A stretch of 64,000 nucleotides of DNA. Origin: Echinococcus granulosus (taxonomy: Eukaryota > Platyhelminthes > Cestoda > Cyclophyllidea > Taeniidae). Under the pieces are notes generated by a model. The model was not told the DNA's origin. It did not search any database and saw nothing but the letters and a program-made list of their open reading frames with translations. The translations under genes and the position numbers were made by a program. Positions 57,501 through 64,000 of the stretch are shown here, piece after piece. The DNA is taken from NCBI RefSeq assembly GCF_000524195.1, contig NW_020170584.1, positions 1-64,000 on the forward strand, in the 5' to 3' direction. Numbering within the stretch: the first letter of the stretch is position 1; each line of letters begins with the position of its first letter.

Positions 57501-57550
57501 GCAGTAGTCTTCACATGGGGCTAAAGAGATGGTGAGCAATATTGCTCGCA

Positions 57551-57577
57551 TGCTACTTATGGACGAATTAAGTAGCA
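57551..57577. repeat. TGCTACTTA...TAAGTAGCA inverted repeat
   Basis: Perfect 9-base arms separated by nine bases. It is the best-preserved member of the motif family; others are at 20437, 57736 and 57902. Confidence 0.7.
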
Positions 57578-57735
57578 CAGTCCTGCCTCTTACCCATTTG
57601 ACTCTTGAATGTGGCTGACAATGATTCCGGTTGTAATTTTAATGAAGAGTGTATTCTGCCACCAATGGCTACAGCTGAATGCATTTCCTGACGATTATAC
57701 ACAAAACAGGCAAACAAATTTTTTACGGTTGCTCA

Positions 57736-57762
57736 TGCTACTTATTTACTTACTCAGTAGCA
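57736..57762. repeat. TGCTACT...AGTAGCA inverted repeat
   Basis: Seven-base perfect arms with a 13-base spacer, about 185 bases to the right of the previous copy. Confidence 0.65.
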
Positions 57763-57901
57763 ATGCCATGATAGACTTCACATAATGCAAATGAATTGTT
57801 TGTGATATCGAGAAAATAGCTGCGGAAGCCACATTTGAAAATAAAATTCGAGCCGCAAGATACTGCCAATAAGCACACTGGGAAGTATTCCGTACGGAGC
57901 A

Positions 57902-57925
57902 TGCTACTATTACGTTTAAGTAGTG
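57902..57925. repeat. Degenerate TGCTACT...AGTAGTG copy
   Basis: A third copy, about 166 bases further right, with one mismatch in the second arm. Confidence 0.5.
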
Positions 57926-57977
57926 CTCGGAAGCCAAACTCTTTTTTTAGGTTAGAGAGACGTCAAATTTTACTCAA

Positions 57978-58893
57978 TCAAGAAGCCTTAGAAATAAAAA
58001 TCTGCTTCACTGATTTGATATACTGCTTGACCACCACATCCTCCAGCCTCTTGATTTTCTTGGATTGGGATTTCCCCTTTGGCCTATCCCGGTAGTATGG
58101 CCCACCGACATAGCGTCCATGGATTTCAACTCCTATGAGGCAGTTCCCGTAGTGAGACGGCTTACTGCGACTTCTAGGAAGACACAAGGCTCTTAAATAA
58201 TGACAGGCCAACAATTCTGACCTTTGTTGTTAACTACCATGTCCTAACTCGACACGAAGAAGGCGGTTGGTGTGAACGGATGAGTCTGCGAAGAATTGCC
58301 GCCAATTGGGTGGTTAAAGTGAGGTCGACTCTTGACGGATCATTGCATCCTGCTTTTCATAAGAAGACTGCGTGTAGTTAAAGCGACGCCAGAATTGAAC
58401 AACTTGGTGTTGTTGACGCAGAATGACATCGCATCTACTTCGTTGTATAAAACCCAGACGGACTGATAAGTGGCTCTCTAATGTGTGTAAATCAGAAAGG
58501 TAGAATAAATGCAGAACGCTGGATTTATGTTAAGAATCTGGTTTACTTTTCTATTGAATGGGTCCGTTCTTAGGCGTCTATTCCCAAGAATGGTGATTAT
58601 CTCAGTGATCTGGCCAAGTATTCGAAGTTGGTACCACTTTGGATCGAGTTTGCACGCCGTTGCTGCCACTGTAAAGTCCAAAGTGGTCTTTGACGTCAAA
58701 ATAAGCTCTATCAGTTGGTAAAAAGACGTGCATTACAACCGTAATTGCCGTTTGCCTTAGATGCGTAACTGGGGGCTGTAATTACGGCAGCGTAATGGAA
58801 TATGTCAGAGACCCTGCGTCTACACCCCAATGTTAGCGTTGAAGGCAGAAGTTCGTAGCATTGCCGTGGACCAGTCCAAAAATCGCCATTCAT
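57978..58893 (-). other. Unresolved coding-like blocks, minus strand
   Basis: Several minus-strand open blocks follow each other: 58893-58711, 58699-58478, about 58440-58240, and 58158-57978. The last one begins at an acceptor-like CCTAG and ends ...QIFISKAS with a stop. Its sequence (NCLIGVEIHGRYVGGPYYRD then a Lys-rich tail) looks protein-like. The blocks do not join in one frame with clear donors. It could be a gene with unusual splicing, a decayed gene, or chance. I considered a fibrinogen-type C-terminal domain but could not support it. Confidence 0.2.
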
Positions 58894-58899
58894 TGAGTT

Positions 58900-60546
58900 T
58901 CAAGTGGCGGGACATCTACCCAAATTCAACTACTGGGTGATGCAACTTTGTGGAGCAGAAAGGGAATTACGATGCAAAACTTGATTAAGTCGATTTGCCA
59001 AGAGGCATCAGTGACGTTGCTGTCAAGTATTTCTCTTCATGACTAACAGGCCGGCTGGTGGGCGTTACCCTATGGTACTGACTTCGTTGTGATAACTGAG
59101 GCGGGGGGTTGGTCGAGGGGAGAGCGGGAAATGACGCTAAAAAGAGGAGATGGCTATGTAATGGGTTGGGTGTTAATATAGCAGTTGGTTTTGGGAAAGA
59201 GGGACTTTGCGTACTGGCGATGGTACTTCGACGTTTGGGCTGGCCTTCGGGTCAGGCCAGTAGGCCCTACCCCTTCTGCAGATTAAATATGTACATGCTG
59301 GTCTTCAGGGAATTGTCAGGGCGCTAAGCCTACAAAAACTGCTTTTCTCCATTTGCCGTCACACTTCTTTTCTCCTAAATCAGTTTCATTTGCTCACACT
59401 GTGGCTTATTAGCTCAAATATAAGAATCCTTTTAGGCCAATTTTGATAAGATTTATCTTCTAGTATTTGACCAATACTTCTCATTAACCATATTTAATAA
59501 AACAGCAAATGCTCATTTTTGCTCCCTTTTCGTAAATATTGCTTATTACGCTAGTTAAATGAATTTATTTAAAATTAGACACCTTCGGCCTTGTAAAAGT
59601 TGTAGCCAATATCTTAAAAACGTTTGACACAAATACGGATTGGTTTGACTTTGCTGTTGTAAAGATTAATCTTGAAAAAACAGTTATCCTTTGGCTGGTT
59701 GTTTAGCTCAACGCTTGATTAGGCAAACATCAGGTCATCATAGACTACAACTTCTGCCGGCGGCATGAACTTCAGGGAATATCGGTGGTTGCTCAGCCCT
59801 TTCGCAAGTTTGTAATGAATTCTCTATTGTGCTGTTGTCTCATAAAGCGATGGTCTGTGGTGGACTAGAGACACAATCGGCTATCATTTAAAAAGTGCCG
59901 TTTGGCTACACCTTGAGATTACTTTTTAATTACTGGCTAAACCCTAATTGTTTTTATCGAACGTTTTTAAGGGCTTTATAAATTAGCCTAGGTAACTTTT
60001 TAAGGCTCTTTATTGATTACGTTGTTACTAATTATTCTTTAAACCCTTAGACCTTTCTAATTAAAAAAATTGCAAAAACTATAATCTCTTTTTTCTTTTA
60101 ATTTTTTGCAATGTTAAGTTAATTTACGTATATATTTTGCATGCACTATTAGATTTGTTTAACCTTTTTGATTACATGTTTTGGCGCGCGATTGGTTGCA
60201 GTTAACTGAGGGTGTTTTTAATCAGGTGGATTTTGACCGAGTGGACGTGCATTATTTGCACTTATTTACTGCATCTGGTGTGTGACACTATTTCTTTACC
60301 GCACCATTATTCATATTTGGACACCCTTGGGACACTTGATATTTTATTTGTTCGTTGCGTCATTTCCCCCTTTGCTTCCACAATTACTCGTGATTTGTGC
60401 TGCAATCTTTACTGGTGGTTTATTTCATGTGTTCTGCCTATTCTCATTTTTGAACACATTTTTCTGACTCATTTGATGCGCTTGTGCCTTGTTTGATATC
60501 CAGAGCCATTTTAGTCTCCTTCATACGCAGATTTGCTTTCGACACG
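58900..60546. other. Non-coding stretch left of the AT-hook gene
   Basis: AT-rich from about 59.4 kb on. Open frames at 59.1-59.3 and 60.2-60.5 kb lack motifs or consistent borders. A 5' exon or the promoter of the next gene may lie here. Confidence 0.45.
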
Positions 60547-63500
60547 ATGCGACCCAAAAAGAGTAAAAGGCGAGGTAGCAGTGGTGGCAGTCTTGCCAAA
60601 TCACCTCCACCGACACCCGTCAAAGGTGTTGGTCGTCGTGGCAGACCTCCTTCTAAATCACCTACGGCTGCACCTCTTCCCACTCCTTCCCTTCCCTCGC
60701 GGGAAAATCACAACCACTCCCTATCACCAGATCACTCTCGAACATCGAGCAGCGACCAGGACGTATACCAGGGTCATCCTACTCCTGCTTTTATTTCCAA
60801 GCCTGTTCAACCCCTTGATACCGGTATAATGCCTCTGTTCTCTATCCTTCCATCAATTTGTCGCACCGATCATACCGAATATGACCTCTCTTTTAGCTGG
60901 AGCACCTACTAACTCAACCTCTCACCCTGCTTACATCTCTCCAAACGATACCAGTAGGTTGTGTTGGAATTTTCGTGTTGGTTACACTATTTCCCCCATT
61001 TCCACCACTTAATTATCTTCAAAATTTGTTTAAATGCCCTGAACTCCCTTTAATACTTATGCCGGTTTTTGGTCTTTATTTTTAATGAGCAAGTTGACTA
61101 AGGTTTGTTAAACTAGTTCAATGGTGCAGCATCGGGTTTCCCATCTGTTTTAAGTTGATCGACCAAGGAAGCTAGCCAAACGAGAGCGTAAGGCATTGAT
61201 CAAATCGAGTCGTCGAACTCGCGCTGTTATTGATGAATCCTTTGTCGCGAATATGAATGAACTTTCGGACATCTTCCAATCCAATTGTGGCGTCGGCCCC
61301 TGCGAACTCCATCCCATTCCCATGGCAACCGACCCATCAAAACCCCCACCACTACTGCCATCTGTGTCACCTCCTCGCGGTGGTAAGGGTCGTGGCGGTG
61401 GTCGCCATGGAAAGCCATCTTCGTTTTTTTCGGCTCCAAGGCCTGCAGTTGCATCGCTAACGCCGCTCTGTCTCCCTTTTGGCGGCTTACCCAACCGATT
61501 AAAATCCCCCACCACGCCATTAAAACAGCTCACTCCACGATGTGTCCGGCGTTTTCTCGTAAGTTTATTTATTGTCCTAGTCTAGTCCTGGCTGTGTTAT
61601 GTTTCTGGGTTTCTTATCCTAATTTAGAAAGCTGTGAATGGCATCCTGGAGCCGTCAACTACGGTAACAAGACTGTTTCAACCGCTGGATGTTCCATCTT
61701 CCATTATTTTTCCACCTCCTCCCGTTTCTGTTCCTCCTACCAGTGCTCCTATCCCCAATGAACCGAACGGCTTCTGTGGTAATAATGAGAGTATCAACAA
61801 TCATGTTGCTATCTCCTCTCCATGCAAACGTGGTCGAGGAAGACCACCGAAATCATCAATCCCGGTGGCAGATCCAACAGTGACAAAATCCCCGATTTTG
61901 TTGGATCTTACCACCAACACAACGGATGTTTTGACCGCGCAACCCGTTGTGCCCGTGAAAACGCCATTGAAATCGCGCCGGAATTTGGCTGGAACGCCGA
62001 GAGAGCTAAGGGCCCTTCTCACCTGGGATACCATGATGAAAGCTAGTCAGGTAGACAACTTATTTCCTCTATTTACTCATGCTTGCTTACACGAACTCTT
62101 GCGTCGGCGTGGGTTTAATCTCTTGACCCAGTTTGAGAGCTTGTCTGTCGACTTGTGAGAAATAAGCTAGTGGTGTGGGTTTTTCTAATTACTGTACTCT
62201 GAAACAGAAGTGTAAGGTACTTATGTATGCACAAAATGTTTGTTCTCATTGCCACGGTTACCTTGGTAAAGCGTTTGCATTAGCGCTCCCTAGTAAATAA
62301 AATTTATGCTTTGGTGTGAATTTAGTCGCTTCAAACAACAAGCTGCTCAACGCATTTATGAATGCACGAAAAAAGGGAGAGAACTCGGCTAGCTACCGAA
62401 TGTTCTATAATTCTCTAAATGGTTTGGGAGTAAGAAATTCCTCCCACGCAAGGCGATTTTACCAACCTTGGCCACAAGTGAGGGACCTAAACTGACGCTG
62501 AGATTAAACATGTTGAAGATGATGTGCTGAAGGGAGTTGAGTGGTGGAAGAAGTATTTACATTTTTCTAGGCATCTCAAACTATGTGTTACTCAACAGCT
62601 GGAATGTTGAAATTGGTCACTGCTCCTGCGAACAGACAAAATGTACTGTTTGGAAGGATTGCGGAAGTCAGTTGTTTAAAGACATCCGATCGAGATTATA
62701 CTCCAAGCTTACGAGTGATGTTTATAATTTCCCTTGCCTGTCGTCTGAAGGAATCTGGAGGTCCCTCGGGTCCTGGAGGCGATTTCACATCAATGACTTC
62801 ATCAGCTGCGGACCCGACTTCCCCATTGTCGCTCCAAATTGTCTCTAGTGGAACCGGTGATGAGACCTCCGACCAAAGAACAACTCGTGGCCGAAGTCGA
62901 CGCCTCTCCACGGGGCCGGCCAGCTCTGGATCCTTCACTGAAGCCGAGTCGGTTCACCATCACCTATCCCAGCAGAATTCCGTGGCAATGGGTTTAGAGG
63001 TCTCTGGTGTGGCATCTTCGACACCAGGATCAGAGCTAATTGGATCTAATTTCATTGAAGGTGGAGTAGCAGAGAAGAATGTGAGTTTGGCGGTTTAAAA
63101 GTGTTTTCCTGCACTGACATGCTTGGGGTTGAAGTAAGTGTCACCTTTTACAGACTAGTTGAACATTTGTTAGTCTTTCTGATTTCATTCAGTGGAGGTT
63201 TACATATCGACTCCTCGTTTTAAACCGCCATTGTTCGTCGACGGTAGCAGATATGACCCGAAATCAAGGCGGTGCATGGTGCGCTGCAAGTGTTTATGTA
63301 GTGGAAGTGGCAGATATCCACCCATCCATCTGTCCGAAGCTACTCGATTAACCAATCGTCCTCTTAGAGGGTCATTAATGTTGTCATTCTGTAGGAGCCT
63401 CATCACCCATTCAGCCTCTCTCCTAACCGAGGTGTTGGAGGCAAAAGTCGAAGCAGTGGGAATCGTAAACGTCGAACCACCTCACCATCACTCCCGCCAC

Positions 63501-64000
63501 CATTACCTTCAACGCCGCCTTCAGCCACCGACACCGCCGCCCTTGAGCAAGGGGCTTCTCAAGCATCCCCCACTCTCGCTTCACCCCTTTTACCCCCTCG
63601 CAAGCGCTACAAGGTCGTTGGCAGTGGTGGAGAAAGTGGTGAAATGACATCTTCCACTGCTACCGCCTCCGCTTCTGCCAGTCACCACCTTCACAATGAC
63701 AATACTGAAGACGAGGACAACGATTTAGAATTCGGCATCCAGTACGTAGATGATAGTAATGCCTCGGAATCGGTTTCCCCTCACGGCGACCACCATCAAC
63801 AGAGAGATGTGCCAATCCCCACTATTGCTGCAGTGACGACGACGGCGGCGGCTGCTGCTGCTTCTACGCCGAATGGGAAACGAAGACCTAGAGGTGATTG
63901 CTGTGTTTTCATTGGCGCGAGATTCTCCTTTTCACTTAAAAAATTGTGAACGAACTCTTTTTTCGCGTTTCAGGACGACCGAGTAAAAAGACGTACTCGC
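60547..64000 (+). CDS. AT-hook chromatin-associated protein, runs off the window
   Basis: Probable nuclear DNA-binding protein. Exons that join in phase: 60547-60823, 60897-60953, 61155-61558, 61628-62050 and 62571-63080, then tentatively 63193-63297, then 63395-63893 and 63974 to the window end. AT-hook cores appear three times: GRRGRPPSKSP (about residues 28-38), KRGRGRPPKSS in exon 4, and RRPRGRPSKK, which is split by the last visible intron. The rest is Pro/Ser/Thr-rich, with basic patches (RKLAKRERKALIKSSRRTR), an acidic run near the right end and a poly-Ala stretch. The ATG at 60547 (MRPKKSKRRG) is the first good start after an acceptor, but an earlier exon is possible. The family is not certain. 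Multi-AT-hook proteins include ASH1- and trithorax-type methyltransferases, but no catalytic domain is inside the window. The exon at 63193 is the weakest part. Confidence 0.6.

Noticed and set aside
57978..58893. Fibrinogen-related C-terminal domain on the minus strand
   Set aside because: Only loose echoes of the fold's motifs were seen, and they lie in different frames. The evidence is too weak to assert the domain.

Overview
The window looks like nuclear DNA from a draft assembly of a parasitic flatworm, most likely a tapeworm. The genes are intron-rich animal genes. Several introns are only 34-43 bases long, and there are many diverged GGAT/ATCC tracts. A small non-coding LTR element resembles the TRIM elements known from tapeworms. 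Two runs of exactly 100 N mark assembly gaps. Species cannot be decided from the sequence alone. All gene models below were built by hand from open frames, GT/AG sites and matching codon phases. I ran no alignment.

Layout, left to right. (1) 1-3.7 kb holds no clear gene, but a decayed coding-like stretch lies at 1.6-2.6 kb. (2) 3.7-7.8 kb, plus: a tumour protein D52 (TPD52) family gene, 5' end missing. (3) 9.1-11.5 kb, plus: a complete 400-residue secreted or GPI-linked cell-surface protein with three Ig domains (lachesin-like). (4) 11.6-12.6 kb: the TRIM-like element, in minus orientation, starting 49 bp past the Ig gene's stop codon. (5) 13.4-19.1 kb, plus: a complete 861-residue dipeptidyl peptidase 8/9. 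(6) 19.8-22.4 kb, minus: a complete 387-residue PRCC homologue, tail to tail with the peptidase gene. (7) 22.4-28 kb: mostly non-coding, with a GGA microsatellite around a gap, GGAT tracts, and an unassigned minus-strand first exon at 25.1-25.4 kb. (8) 28.2-45.8 kb, plus: a CELF/Bruno RNA-binding protein gene with very large introns and an apparent second promoter and first exon at 39.0-39.6 kb. (9) 48.3-55.8 kb, minus: a NEDD4-type HECT ubiquitin ligase (C2, four WW, HECT), tail to tail with CELF, 5' exon missing. (10) 55.8-60.5 kb: a gap, short inverted repeats and unresolved open stretches. (11) 60.5 kb to the end, plus: the start of an AT-hook chromatin protein that runs off the window.

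The genes are unrelated housekeeping and regulatory loci, not an operon or a dedicated system. Their roles are vesicle traffic, cell adhesion, cytosolic peptide trimming, splicing or mitotic checkpoint, RNA processing, ubiquitin ligation and chromatin. The observations most worth following are four. The internal CELF promoter predicts an isoform without RRM1. The TRIM-like element has a recognisable primer site and polypurine tract. A TGCTACTTA...TAAGTAGCA inverted repeat recurs outside genes. ATCGAT motifs group at promoter-like sites.
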